A DNA stretch of 64,000 bases from Candidatus Riflebacteria bacterium HGW-Riflebacteria-1 (GTDB lineage: Bacteria; Muiribacteriota; Ozemobacteria; Ozemobacterales; Ozemobacteraceae). The notes beneath the pieces are model-generated. The model was not told the DNA's origin. It ran no database searches and saw only the letters and a list, made by a program, of their open reading frames with translations. The translations under genes were made by a program, and so were the position numbers. Below are positions 7,337 through 16,625 of this stretch, piece after piece. Position 1 is the first letter of the stretch, and every line of letters begins with the position of its first letter. The DNA lies in assembly GCA_002839445.1 (NCBI GenBank), contig PGYB01000012.1:124001-188000 (forward strand), given 5' to 3'.

Positions 7337-9973
7337 ATGTGTGAAGAGTTAAAGCGGCTGTCGCAGCAGGAAAAAAAAGCTGCACACTGGTGGTTCTGGG
7401 GACCGTATCTCAGCGAACGACAGTGGGGAACGGTTCGTGAAGACTACAGTCCCGACGGCAATGCCTGGAATTATTTTCCGCATGATCATGCGCGGTCCAG
7501 GGCTTACCGCTGGGGCGAAGATGGCATTGCCGGTATTTCCGACAACCATCAGCGTCTGTGCTTTGCCCTGGCCATGTGGAACGGCAGGGACAGCATAATC
7601 AAGGAGCGTTTTTTCGGCCTGAGCGGTCCGGAAGGCAATCACGGCGAGGATGTAAAAGAATATTACTATTACCTCGACAATACGCCAACGCACTCTTATA
7701 TGAAGGCGCTTTACAAATACCCGCAGGCGGCTTTTCCTTATGAACAGCTGGTGCAGGCCAACTCGCAGCGTGGCTATGACCGACCCGAATTTGAACTTGT
7801 CGATACCGGAGTTTTTGCTGCCGGCCGCTACTTTGACGTGGTAACCGAGTATGCCAAACATGGCGAACAGGATATTCTTGTCAGAATTACCGCATTTAAT
7901 CGTGGGCAGGACGAAGCTGAACTCTTTCTGCTGCCCACATTGTGGTTCAGAAATACCTGGTCATGGCATGCGGGTACGGAAAAGCCGCTGCTGAAAAGGC
8001 TGCAGTCGACCGCGGCATTTTCTGTTGTCGAGGCCGCTCATGCTGAGCTCGGCACCAGATTTCTTTATATTGACGGCGAACACGAGCTGGTTTTTACCGA
8101 AAACAACACCAGCAGAAAACGTCTTTATGGTGTTGAGAATGAGACTCCATACGTAAAAGACGGCATAAATGACTGGCTGGTCAATAAGCGGGCTGCAGCG
8201 GTGAATCCAGAACAGTCTGGCACCAAGGTTTCGGCATGCTTCCGGCTGAAGCTGAAGGGCGGCGAAGCAAAGGTTATAAGGCTGCGCCTTTCGAATGTTG
8301 CGCCAGACCTGTTGCAGCCATTTTCAGGATTTGAAGATATTTTTCAGACCAGATTGGCTGAGGCCGACGAGTTTTACGCGAAGCATCTCGGTCTTAAAGA
8401 CGATGATGCCGGCCTGATAGCTCGTCAGGCTTATGCCAGCCTGCTGTGGACAAAGCAGTATTACCATCTTTCTGTCGAGGACTGGTTGTCTGGTGATCCG
8501 GCGCAACCGGTGCCGCGGCGCGCTTTAAAGCGAAACGCCGAGTGGGTTCATCTTTATAACGATGATATTCTTTCAATGCCTGACAAGTGGGAATTTCCGT
8601 GGTATGCCGCCTGGGATCTCGCTTTTCATATGATTCCCTTTGCCGAAATCGACCCGGCCTTCGCGAAGCGGCAGCTGGACAGGCTTACCCGCGAATGGTA
8701 TATGCATCCGAACGGCCAGATTCCTGCCTATGAATGGAAATTCAGCGACGTTAACCCACCGGTGCATGCCTGGGCAACTTTGCGCGTTTACCAGATCGAG
8801 CGTGAAATCTATGGTCGCAGCGATACATGTTTTCTCGAACGCGTGTTTCAGAAGCTTCTGCTGAACTTTACCTGGTGGGTCAATCGCAAGGACAACAACG
8901 GTAACAATGTTTTTCAGGGCGGTTTCCTCGGACTCGACAACATTGGCATTTTCGACAGGAGTTCAGAACTGCCGACAGGCGGTTATCTCGAGCAGGCTGA
9001 CGGAACCAGCTGGATGGGCATGTACTGCCTGAACATGCTCGAAATAGCCCTGGAACTGGCAAAAACCAACAGAAACTACGAAGATATTGCCAGCAAATTT
9101 TTCGAGCATTTTCTTTATATCGCCAGTGCCATGAGCCATATTGGCGCTGCTGACGACAGGCTGTGGGATGACGAGGACAATTTTTATTATGATCTGCTGC
9201 ATACGCCGCATGATGAGAGTCACCATCTCAAGATCCGTTCGATGGTCGGGCTGATTCCTCTGTTTGCGGTTTCATCGCTGCTGCCTGAAATGCTTGACCG
9301 TTTCGCCGGCTTCAGCAGGCGTTTCAAATGGTTTCTCGACAACCGGCCCAAACTGCTGGAAGCAGTTGCTTCCATGACGCTTTCTGGCGTCGATGATGCG
9401 AAGCTGCTCGCTATCGTTGACCCTGAAAAGCTGCGCAAAATCATGGCCAGAATGCTCGATGAGAATGAATTTCTCGGGCCTTACGGCATACGTTCGCTGT
9501 CAAAGCACCACGAAGCGAATCCATACGTTTTTTATGCCGATGGCACAAAGTATCAGGTCGGTTATGAACCGGGAGAATCGCGGTCTGGCATGTTTGGCGG
9601 CAATTCAAACTGGCGCGGCCCGGTATGGTTTCCGGTCAACTATCTGATTATCGAATCTTTGCAGTCTTTTCACCGATATCTCGGCGCTGACTTCAAGGTT
9701 GAATGTCCCACTGGCTCAGGAGTTCTCATGAACCTTGACGAGGTGGCGGCAGAAATTTCGCGGCGGCTGACTGCTGTTTTTCTGCGCGACACTACCGGTC
9801 GGCGCGCGGTTTTCGGTCGCTATGAAACCTTGCAGAACGACCCGCACTGGCGTGATCTGCTTCTGTTCAACGAATATTTTCACGGCGACGATGGCTCGGG
9901 ACTCGGCGCCAATCACCAGACCGGCTGGACAGCCCTGGTTGCAACACTGCTCCGGCGCCGCAAAAAATTATAG
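7337..9973 (+). CDS. GH63-family glucosidase (MGH1-like alpha/alpha-barrel)
   Basis: An 878-residue cytoplasmic protein without signal peptide that matches the bacterial glucosidase type of glycoside hydrolase family 63. The N-terminal beta domain holds WFWGPYLSERQWGTVREDYS. The C-terminal alpha/alpha barrel shows FPWYAAWDLAFHMIPFAEIDP, GQIPAYEWKFSDVNPPVHAWA, GNSNWRGPVWFPVNYLIIESL and GANHQTGWTALVATLL. Acidic residues in WDLAF and YEWKFSD are candidates for catalysis. Likely substrates are small glucosyl or mannosyl compounds, possibly compatible solutes; the specificity cannot be read. AGGAG lies 6 bases before the ATG. It stands alone with its own promoter. Confidence 0.85.
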   Translation: MCEELKRLSQQEKKAAHWWFWGPYLSERQWGTVREDYSPDGNAWNYFPHDHARSRAYRWGEDGIAGISDNHQRLCFALAMWNGRDSIIKERFFGLSGPEGNHGEDVKEYYYYLDNTPTHSYMKALYKYPQAAFPYEQLVQANSQRGYDRPEFELVDTGVFAAGRYFDVVTEYAKHGEQDILVRITAFNRGQDEAELFLLPTLWFRNTWSWHAGTEKPLLKRLQSTAAFSVVEAAHAELGTRFLYIDGEHELVFTENNTSRKRLYGVENETPYVKDGINDWLVNKRAAAVNPEQSGTKVSACFRLKLKGGEAKVIRLRLSNVAPDLLQPFSGFEDIFQTRLAEADEFYAKHLGLKDDDAGLIARQAYASLLWTKQYYHLSVEDWLSGDPAQPVPRRALKRNAEWVHLYNDDILSMPDKWEFPWYAAWDLAFHMIPFAEIDPAFAKRQLDRLTREWYMHPNGQIPAYEWKFSDVNPPVHAWATLRVYQIEREIYGRSDTCFLERVFQKLLLNFTWWVNRKDNNGNNVFQGGFLGLDNIGIFDRSSELPTGGYLEQADGTSWMGMYCLNMLEIALELAKTNRNYEDIASKFFEHFLYIASAMSHIGAADDRLWDDEDNFYYDLLHTPHDESHHLKIRSMVGLIPLFAVSSLLPEMLDRFAGFSRRFKWFLDNRPKLLEAVASMTLSGVDDAKLLAIVDPEKLRKIMARMLDENEFLGPYGIRSLSKHHEANPYVFYADGTKYQVGYEPGESRSGMFGGNSNWRGPVWFPVNYLIIESLQSFHRYLGADFKVECPTGSGVLMNLDEVAAEISRRLTAVFLRDTTGRRAVFGRYETLQNDPHWRDLLLFNEYFHGDDGSGLGANHQTGWTALVATLLRRRKKL

Positions 9974-9996
9974 AATCCCTTGAATCATCACTTTTG

Positions 9997-10044
9997 TCAA
10001 TAGTTTGCCGGACTTACCTCGCTGCACGAATATTCTGGTATAAT
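9997..10044 (+). promoter_or_regulatory. Extended -10 promoter and shared TCAATAGTTTGCCG motif
   Basis: TGGTATAAT (10036-10044) is an extended -10 element 35 bases before the next ATG; no good -35 is visible. The 14-mer TCAATAGTTTGCCG at 9997-10010 recurs exactly at 21171-21184, also upstream of a plus-strand gene. Confidence 0.5.
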
Positions 10045-10078
10045 AACAATGCAATTTTGCCTATGTGAGGAGTCTTTT

Positions 10079-11233
10079 ATGAAAAAAATGCTGCTGATAT
10101 GTTGTTTTATGCTGGCATGTTTGAGCTCTTATGCTCTGGAACCAGGAGATGTCGAAATTACCGACAGCGCCCAGGAACTGGAAATCAAAAAAAACAAGTT
10201 TCTGGCAATCGAGGAACAGGATCTTGTTCAGTATGAGAGTATCGCGAACCAGATAGACCGGGCTCTTGCTGCAGAAGTCGCTCCAGATTCTGCGATAATC
10301 GGGCTGAAGGCAAATTTCAATTCTTATGCAACCCGCCGTCTTAACATGATCAGAAAAGTGTTTTCTTTGTTCAGAAATGAATTTTCTAATTTGACAGGTG
10401 TGCTTGAATCTTTGCCGGATAACCGCCTGCCTGCGTATATTGAATTCATCAAGGTTCTTGACGAATCGCTCAACGAAGCCAAAATGAAAGGCTCAAAAGA
10501 AAAGTGGCAGGATCTGAAGAATCGCGCAAAAGCACTTCTCAACAGGGCCAGCATGGAAAGCGCAGTACGACAATACAAGGATCGCCTGATTCTCAGCTCT
10601 GACGACAGCAAAACCGGTTACCTCGAAGCAAAGATTCGCCTGTTGCACAGATGGCTTCTTGAAGGGATGTTTGCAGAAGCAACACCATTAGTTGCAGAGC
10701 TTGCCGTCAAATACCCTGATCACGCCCTTTGTCTTGGCCTGCAGGCACACTACTGGTTCGAAGATTACCGCCAGTGCGTTCCCTCATTAGACCTCAAGGC
10801 AGAACTCGAAAAGAAAATCTCACAGCAGTATGGTGGCGCCATGACGGTGACGATAACTCTCAAAGGCGAAAAAAGCCTGCAAAAGGCGTTTCTCTTTTAT
10901 CTTGAAGCCTTGCAGAAAGGCTATCCGCCGGAGCGCGAGATACCCGGTCTGATGCCGGCATACTGGCAGTATGTTGAAGTTATGTATAAAAAGATTCATC
11001 CATACTGGCGTTATCCCACCAGCTTAAAAGGCTTCAGCGACATGGCAAAAGATCTCGCCAGCCGCTGCCGGGCAATTGCTGAATTTGTGCCGTTCAAAAA
11101 ATACGCTTCGCCCGCATATCAGATTCTCAGCGATATCTACAGATACTGGCCCGAAGACAAGTTCGGTCCGAAAATAATTGACTATCGCGAAATCATGCGG
11201 CTCAGCATGATTGTTTCGAAAAAGAGTCTGTAA
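10079..11233 (+). CDS. Exported protein of unknown function
   Basis: A 384-residue protein with a signal peptide (MKKMLLICCFMLACLSSYA, probable cleavage before LEPGDV). The rest is rich in charged helices, and a stretch around residues 200-235 with WLLEGMFAEATPLVAELAVKYPDHALCLGL looks like tetratricopeptide helices. The start at 10079 is chosen for its GAGGAG site 6 bases upstream; an ATG ten codons earlier has none. I do not recognise a named family. It may be a periplasmic TPR-like scaffold. The next gene is also exported and begins 72 bases later, so the pair may be co-expressed. Confidence 0.75.
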   Translation: MKKMLLICCFMLACLSSYALEPGDVEITDSAQELEIKKNKFLAIEEQDLVQYESIANQIDRALAAEVAPDSAIIGLKANFNSYATRRLNMIRKVFSLFRNEFSNLTGVLESLPDNRLPAYIEFIKVLDESLNEAKMKGSKEKWQDLKNRAKALLNRASMESAVRQYKDRLILSSDDSKTGYLEAKIRLLHRWLLEGMFAEATPLVAELAVKYPDHALCLGLQAHYWFEDYRQCVPSLDLKAELEKKISQQYGGAMTVTITLKGEKSLQKAFLFYLEALQKGYPPEREIPGLMPAYWQYVEVMYKKIHPYWRYPTSLKGFSDMAKDLASRCRAIAEFVPFKKYASPAYQILSDIYRYWPEDKFGPKIIDYREIMRLSMIVSKKSL

Positions 11234-11305
11234 GCGCTTACCGGAAGCACTCGCCGAAAGTCTTTATCAGCTGCGATCTATAATTATTATTAAGAGGATA
11301 CTGCT

Positions 11306-12148
11306 ATGAAAAGAATGACGTATGTAATGTTTTCAACTCTCTTCGCATTGGCAGTATTGCCTGCGACTGTGCGCGCCGAGAAAGCACCCTTAACCGAAAC
11401 AGCTGATGCGGTGTTTGATGGAGGTCTGGAAAATTATCCCGGCCGGACTTATGAAATGCCAACCGGAGAAGGTGTGCCAGATGGAAACAATCTTTTCATA
11501 CATGGACAGAAGGCTGTAGCCACGACAGAACAAGCCTTTGCGACGATTCCGACAGGGGAACTGGCGGCTGATGCAGACTGCGAAATTGATCTGGTCGACG
11601 GGCGATTCGGCAGCAGAAATTCCGAGGCCATTCAACTTTTTACTGGAGGTCCATCATGCCAGGCTGTAGTAAAAGTCGTTCTTGACCCTGCAAAAACAGA
11701 ATACACCAGAGCCCGTTTTGAACTGCAGTATGGTGATGCAATCGAAGGCTTTACTCTGAACATTGGCGATTCAGTATCGAACAACGGCTACGGCGGCGAT
11801 GGAGCCGATCAGACGCGCGACAGTGAAGTGCAGATTGTTGGCGCTGATCTGTCTGTCTATGGTGACGACACTGCTCCAACCGGAGACAGCAAGGTTCTCG
11901 GTCGTTCGCCCGGTCTTGCTGTTCCAGGTGCTGTTGTCGTGCTCGAAGTAAGCAACAACACGGTCTCGTGGCATAATGATAAGGGCGTTGACGGCGCGGT
12001 AAAATCCGAGCATGTTTTCAGTCTTGCCGGCCAGAAAGACACCGAAGGGCAGCCAAATTACGATATTTATGCAGGATTCAACCAGGTTGTCGCCGGCGGC
12101 CGCGTCGGCAAAGGCCTGAAGCGGGTTAAAATCAAGCTGTTTCATTAA
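11306..12148 (+). CDS. Exported protein of unknown function, beta-rich
   Basis: A 280-residue protein with a signal peptide (about 1-24, ending PATVRA before EKAPL). The mature part is Gly, Asp and Val rich with alternating hydrophobic residues and few long helices, suggesting a beta-sandwich. It has two cysteines, in DADCEID and GPSCQAV, which could form one disulfide. AGAGGA precedes the ATG. No domain is recognised. A surface or periplasmic binding role is conceivable, but nothing in the sequence specifies it. Confidence 0.75.
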   Translation: MKRMTYVMFSTLFALAVLPATVRAEKAPLTETADAVFDGGLENYPGRTYEMPTGEGVPDGNNLFIHGQKAVATTEQAFATIPTGELAADADCEIDLVDGRFGSRNSEAIQLFTGGPSCQAVVKVVLDPAKTEYTRARFELQYGDAIEGFTLNIGDSVSNNGYGGDGADQTRDSEVQIVGADLSVYGDDTAPTGDSKVLGRSPGLAVPGAVVVLEVSNNTVSWHNDKGVDGAVKSEHVFSLAGQKDTEGQPNYDIYAGFNQVVAGGRVGKGLKRVKIKLFH

Positions 12149-12487
12149 AAACCGCTGCAACGTTTCTGGCTGACCAAACTAAGATACAGCGATTCTCGAT
12201 GAGCTGACCTTTCTCTGAATTGATAAGGGTTGCGGCTTCTTTTCGCCACTGACCATTAGAACCTGTACATGATTTATTTTAGAGGTTGACCAAAATTTGC
12301 TGCGATATCAATAGTTTTATTGCACCAGTATTTCTGTGGTTTTTAAGGACTGAAACCGGATTGGATAGCGTATATCCTTGTCGTAAGATTTCATTGTTTT
12401 GCCTGATCAAATACCAGTCGTTGTCGCATGCCCTGCTGTTGAAAAATCGGGGAACTGAAAAAGCTTCTTATGTCGAGGAAGTCGGTG
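12149..12487. other. 339-bp gap upstream of the signalling island
   Basis: It contains copy 1 of an 86-bp repeat (12304-12389). No convincing gene is present; a short frame crossing the repeat is not conserved in the second copy. The promoter of the following kinase gene probably lies in or near the repeat. Confidence 0.55.
12304..12389 (+). repeat. 86-bp direct repeat (family C), copy 1
   Basis: Aligns without gaps to 15297-15382 with 6 mismatches by hand count (80 of 86). Both copies lie upstream of a gene encoding a REC-histidine kinase fusion, 98 and 56 bases before the respective start codons. Confidence 0.9.
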
Positions 12488-14074
12488 ATGGAAAAACCCA
12501 AAACACACACGATTCTCATTGTGGATGATCTTCCCGAAAACATTAAAATGCTTACTCAACAGTTGTTACCGGAATACACCGTGCAGGTCGCAACCACTGG
12601 CAAGAAAGCACTCGAAATTGCCCGGTCATCCTCGAACCTGGGTGTGATTCTCCTTGATGTTATGATGCCCGAAATGGATGGATATGAAGTCTGTCGGCAG
12701 CTTAAGGAGGATTCGGCGACCCAAAAGATTCCGGTTATCTTTATCACGGCCAGCAATGAGGAAATTGATGAGCTTGCAGGATTAGAACTGGGCGCGGCAG
12801 ACTATCTTTCTAAACCGGTCTCTGGTGCCATTTTGCGGGCGCGGATTAAAACCCAGATCAGCTTATCATCTGCCATGGCAGCGATGACTGAAGAAAACAG
12901 TGTCTTTTCTGAAAACATTCGTTTACGAGAGGATGTTGAGAGAATTTCCAAACATGATTTGAAAGGGCCTCTCACCGCCATTATCAATATTTCTAATATG
13001 CTGGTAAATGACAAAAGCCTGACTTCTAACCATATTGAACTAATGGAACTTCTCTCTCAATCAGCACTCAGAATGTTGGAAATGGTCAATCGCTCGTCGG
13101 ACCTCTACAAGATGGAACAGGGAACCTATCGATTGAATCTGGTTCCGGTCAATCTGGTAAAAATCGTGTTCCAGGTTTTTCAGGAGCTAAGGGTGACGGT
13201 GGAAAGAAAGAGCGTTCACTGCTCGTTGTTGATTAACCAGAAGCCTGGCTCCAGCCAGGAAATATTTGAAGTTCCGGGGGAAGATTTCATGTTTTTTTCC
13301 ATGCTGTCAAACCTGGTCAAAAATGCGGTTGAAGCCTCTCCTACAGGTGGCGAGGTCTTGGTCCTGCTGGACCAATTCTCTAATGATCCACCCAATTTTA
13401 CCATCTCGGTGAAAAATCGGGGAGTTGTTCCTGCTCAAATCAGAGGGCGCTTGTTCGAGCGCTATGCAACTTATGGCAAAGAAGGCGGTACCGGCCTGGG
13501 AGTTTACTCGGCCAGTCTTATGGCTAAAACCATGGGAGGAAATCTTTCTTTTGTCACTTCAGAATCAGATGGAACAACTTTTCTGGTGAATCTGCCTCTT
13601 CCAGATAAGCTTCATCCCAGGGTTTCGGCGAATGAGGAAATGTTTACGGAAAGAATGCCGGGTTCATCTGAACGAAAACCGAGGGCTGAAATGAAGATTC
13701 TGGTGGTGGATGATTATCCGTTCATGCGGCGAGTGATTATAGATATTCTTCGACAGGATGGTTTTGCCACTTTTCTGGAGGCCGGAGATGGGAATTCTGC
13801 GATCTCTCTCTTAGAGAAAAATCCAGTTGATCTGGTTCTTTCCGATTGGTATATGCCGGGAAAGTCAGGTCTGGAGCTTATGGAATACATGCAGAGCGAT
13901 GCTCAACTCAAAAAAATTCCCTTTATCATGATTACTGCCAATTTAAGTCTTCCTGAGTTTGAAAAAGCTGCGGAGAAGGGCCTCCGGAATTACGTTACCA
14001 AGCCATTTTCTTCAGATATTATCCGGAAAAAGGTTAAAGCGGTTCTTTCCAAGTTGCAAGGTGACCTTGAATGA
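12488..14074 (+). CDS. Cytoplasmic REC-histidine kinase-REC hybrid protein
   Basis: A 528-residue protein with no membrane segment. Receiver 1 (about 8-125) has TILIVDDLPEN and LDVMMPEMDGYEVCRQ. A short linker leads to a kinase core with H-box SKHDLKGPLTAI, N-box LSNLVKNAVEAS and G-box GTGLGVYSASLMAKTMGG. A C-terminal receiver (about 405-525) has KILVVDDYPFMRR and SDWYMPGKSGLE, closest to CheY-type receivers. The ATG at 12488 is preferred because GAGGAA lies 7 bases upstream. Its stop overlaps the next start (ATGA), so the two are translationally coupled. This gene and the next look lower in GC than the downstream kinase genes. Confidence 0.88.
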   Translation: MEKPKTHTILIVDDLPENIKMLTQQLLPEYTVQVATTGKKALEIARSSSNLGVILLDVMMPEMDGYEVCRQLKEDSATQKIPVIFITASNEEIDELAGLELGAADYLSKPVSGAILRARIKTQISLSSAMAAMTEENSVFSENIRLREDVERISKHDLKGPLTAIINISNMLVNDKSLTSNHIELMELLSQSALRMLEMVNRSSDLYKMEQGTYRLNLVPVNLVKIVFQVFQELRVTVERKSVHCSLLINQKPGSSQEIFEVPGEDFMFFSMLSNLVKNAVEASPTGGEVLVLLDQFSNDPPNFTISVKNRGVVPAQIRGRLFERYATYGKEGGTGLGVYSASLMAKTMGGNLSFVTSESDGTTFLVNLPLPDKLHPRVSANEEMFTERMPGSSERKPRAEMKILVVDDYPFMRRVIIDILRQDGFATFLEAGDGNSAISLLEKNPVDLVLSDWYMPGKSGLELMEYMQSDAQLKKIPFIMITANLSLPEFEKAAEKGLRNYVTKPFSSDIIRKKVKAVLSKLQGDLE

Positions 14075-15285
14075 CCAATTCACCAGGTGCTTCTTCACTC
14101 GCCAGGAAAAAAGTCCTGATCGTCGATGCGAATCTGGAGAACAACAGTGTTCTGCAAAATTGGTTCACGATCCAACCAGATTTTGAACTTCTCGGGGTTT
14201 TCCAATCCCCCAAAATAGCCATGAGGGATCTCGAATTGTTTTCGCCAGATCTTGTTCTGGTGGGAATCGACATCCCGAATGGGATCAAGTTTAGCCGAAT
14301 TCTGAGGCAAAAATATCCCGCGGTTTGCATTATTGCTCTTGTCGGCGCTTTGAGCCCTGAGAATCAGGTTCATATGCGCCAGGCGGGTGCTTTGGAGAGT
14401 TTGCTCCGGGGAGCAGATCCCGATCTGGTCGGGCAAACCATCCGCTCTGTAGCTGCCACCGAGGGGTCCACTCTGTGTTCCATTATCGGAGTGGGTGGCA
14501 TCAAAGAGGGCGTAGGGGCAACCCTCTTGACCTGCATCCTGGGGGACTTTCTTGGCAGGCATCTCCCCGGAAAAATTCTTCTCACTGACCTGGATTTTCA
14601 ACGTGCTGATCTGGCTTTTAGCTTAGGTCTGCCGGCAAAAAAGCATGTTCAGGAATTGGTCGCTCTGGAAAATTTTCTTTATTTCGACACCCTGCAAAAC
14701 TTTATTGCCAAAACTCCCCGGGGCTGTTCACTGATCCCCGCCGCCCAGGAACCCGGATTGAAAATTCTTTCTGACATTGCTTTTGTCGGCTTGCTGACGG
14801 CTCTCGGGAATTTTTTTGAAGTTGTTCTCGTCGATCTTCCTCCTTTCCCTTTTCAAGGCTTGTCGGAGGTTATTGATATCTGTGATACTGTAATCATCAA
14901 TGTTGGGGAAACACCGAATCAGATGAAGACCCTGTGGTGGATGATGAATTCTGAGGGTAAGAAAATGCCGAAAAGTTACCTGGAAAAACTACTTTTTGTT
15001 TCCTGGTGCCAGGATTCCAAAGCAAAAGCGGCATTTGCAGAGATCGTTCCTCAGTGTGTTTTTCTTCCACGACCCCAAAAGCCAAGGTTCAGCGATCCAG
15101 CATTTTCTGTTAATGATTCGGCTGAATTTGAGCCTTTACGAGTAGCTTTGGGAGTTCTTCTCGAAAACATACCGGGGTTATCAATTTATTCAGGCATGGG
15201 AACTTCTTCTTCCGGTCTCTCCACGAGTGACTCCCCGGCAACCAGTCTGCTTTCAAGACTTATTAAGTTTTTCACGGAAAAATAG
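14071..15285 (+). CDS. CpaE-like protein: pseudo-receiver plus MinD/ParA-type ATPase
   Basis: A 404-residue protein with the CpaE layout. An N-terminal receiver-like domain (VLIVDANLENN, about 10-125) is followed by a MinD-like ATPase with GGIKEGVGATLLTCIL, LLTDLDFQRADLAFSLGL and VVLVDLPPFP. At the phospho-acceptor site the receiver reads LVLVGIDIP, with Gly where Asp is expected, so it is probably not phosphorylated. The P-loop has the GVGAT form usual for CpaE, lacking the second lysine of ParA. CpaE proteins position pili or secretion systems at poles; no pilus gene is nearby. It overlaps the hybrid kinase by 4 bases, suggesting the kinase controls or co-localises with it. Confidence 0.8.
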   Translation: MTNSPGASSLARKKVLIVDANLENNSVLQNWFTIQPDFELLGVFQSPKIAMRDLELFSPDLVLVGIDIPNGIKFSRILRQKYPAVCIIALVGALSPENQVHMRQAGALESLLRGADPDLVGQTIRSVAATEGSTLCSIIGVGGIKEGVGATLLTCILGDFLGRHLPGKILLTDLDFQRADLAFSLGLPAKKHVQELVALENFLYFDTLQNFIAKTPRGCSLIPAAQEPGLKILSDIAFVGLLTALGNFFEVVLVDLPPFPFQGLSEVIDICDTVIINVGETPNQMKTLWWMMNSEGKKMPKSYLEKLLFVSWCQDSKAKAAFAEIVPQCVFLPRPQKPRFSDPAFSVNDSAEFEPLRVALGVLLENIPGLSIYSGMGTSSSGLSTSDSPATSLLSRLIKFFTEK

Positions 15286-15296
15286 TTTTCTGCTGT

Positions 15297-15382
15297 GATA
15301 TCAATAGTTGTATTTCACCAGTATTTCTGTGGTTTTTAAGGACTGAAACCAGATTAGAAAGCGTATACCCTTGTCGTAAGAT
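15297..15382 (+). repeat. 86-bp direct repeat (family C), copy 2
   Basis: Begins 12 bases after the stop of the CpaE-like gene and ends 56 bases before the next start codon. Same length as copy 1 with no indels. Confidence 0.9.
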
Positions 15383-15438
15383 GAGAGTGACTGCAGATAG
15401 ATTATAAAAAAAGGTTGGCTTTCTGCTTGGAGGATACA

Positions 15439-16587
15439 ATGACTGAAACACCGATAAATCCAACGATCATGCTCGTGGATGATACCCCTGAAAATTTGCA
15501 ACTGTTGCGAGAGATGTTCGATCGGGCCGAATACAGAGTCGTTGCATTTCCATCTGGAAAGCTTGCTCTGGCAGCCGCCGCCAAAAACCCACCTGACATC
15601 ATTCTGCTCGATATCACCATGCCCGAGATGGACGGTTTCGAGGTGTGCGAGCGCTTAAAGGCTGATGAGATACTTCGGGAAATCCCGATCATTTTTGTAA
15701 GCGCGCTGACCGAAACACATGACAAGGTTCGGGCCTTCACCGCCGGCGGCGTCGACTATGTCACCAAGCCTTTTCAGTTCGAAGAAGTCCGGGCACGCGT
15801 CCGCACGCACCTCGAACTCTGCCGGACAAGACGCGAACTGAAACGGCAGAATAACATTCTGCATGAAAATCTTCGGCTACACGAACTCGTCGAACAGATT
15901 TCCCGGCATGACCTGAAAAGTCCATTGACCGTCTTCCTAAATGTCCCGGGAATGCTTATGGAGTCAGAAAATCTTCAGCCCGACCAGAAGGAACTTATCC
16001 AATACCTGATTACTTCGGGACAACGAATGTCGGAAATGATTCGCCGGTCGCTAGATCTGATCAAGATGGAGCAAGGTATCTACAAACTGATGCCTGTATC
16101 GGTCGATATTATGAAGGTTGTCCGGCAGGTATTCGATGAGCTGAATGGTATGATGGCCCTGAAAAATCTGCAACGCGAGCTCTCCCTCGACGGCCTTCCA
16201 GTGCCTGACTCGGCTGTTTTGCCAGTGCAGGGAGAGGAGCTTCTGTTCCATTCCATCCTTGCCAATTTGATCAAGAATGCAATCGAGGCCTCGCCAGAAG
16301 GTGTAAAGATAACCGTTGCGCTGATCTCGCAACCAGAGTTCTCTGTTTCAATCCACAACCTCGGAGCCATACCCGCCCATATACGGAGCCGGTTCTTCGA
16401 CCGCTATGTGACCAGCGGCAAGGAGCAAGGAACAGGACTCGGTGTATTTTCCGCTCACTTGATGACCAGAACCCTGGGCGGCGATCTCTCGTTCACAACC
16501 GATGACACCGAAGGCACTACCCTGACCCTTTCAATTCCGGGCAATCCGGCTCCAAAAAATGAATCTTTCCGAGAGGACAACCCATGA
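15439..16587 (+). CDS. Cytoplasmic REC-histidine kinase fusion
   Basis: A 382-residue paralogue of the kinase at 12488 but without the C-terminal receiver. The receiver (about 8-125) has IMLVDDTPENLQLL and LDITMPEMDGFEVCE. Then come H-box SRHDLKSPLTVF, N-box LANLIKNAIEAS and G-box GTGLGVFSAHLMTRTLGG. GGAGG lies 6 bases upstream of the ATG at 15439. The same receiver type occurs in the damaged HD-GYP regulator at 19932, so the three probably arose by duplication. No sensor domain is present; the receiver is likely its input. The end overlaps a 13-codon frame (16584-16625). Confidence 0.88.
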   Translation: MTETPINPTIMLVDDTPENLQLLREMFDRAEYRVVAFPSGKLALAAAAKNPPDIILLDITMPEMDGFEVCERLKADEILREIPIIFVSALTETHDKVRAFTAGGVDYVTKPFQFEEVRARVRTHLELCRTRRELKRQNNILHENLRLHELVEQISRHDLKSPLTVFLNVPGMLMESENLQPDQKELIQYLITSGQRMSEMIRRSLDLIKMEQGIYKLMPVSVDIMKVVRQVFDELNGMMALKNLQRELSLDGLPVPDSAVLPVQGEELLFHSILANLIKNAIEASPEGVKITVALISQPEFSVSIHNLGAIPAHIRSRFFDRYVTSGKEQGTGLGVFSAHLMTRTLGGDLSFTTDDTEGTTLTLSIPGNPAPKNESFREDNP

Positions 16588-16625
16588 AAGTGCTCATTGT
16601 CGTAGATTACACGGCGGGCGCATAA
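16584..16625 (+). other. 13-codon open frame between two kinase genes
   Basis: Encodes MKVLIVVDYTAGA. It overlaps the upstream stop as ATGA and the downstream start as TAATG, and has its own AGAGGA site 7 bases upstream. The peptide looks like the first beta strand of a response regulator. It may be a remnant, or a coupling frame that carries ribosomes to the next gene. Confidence 0.4.
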
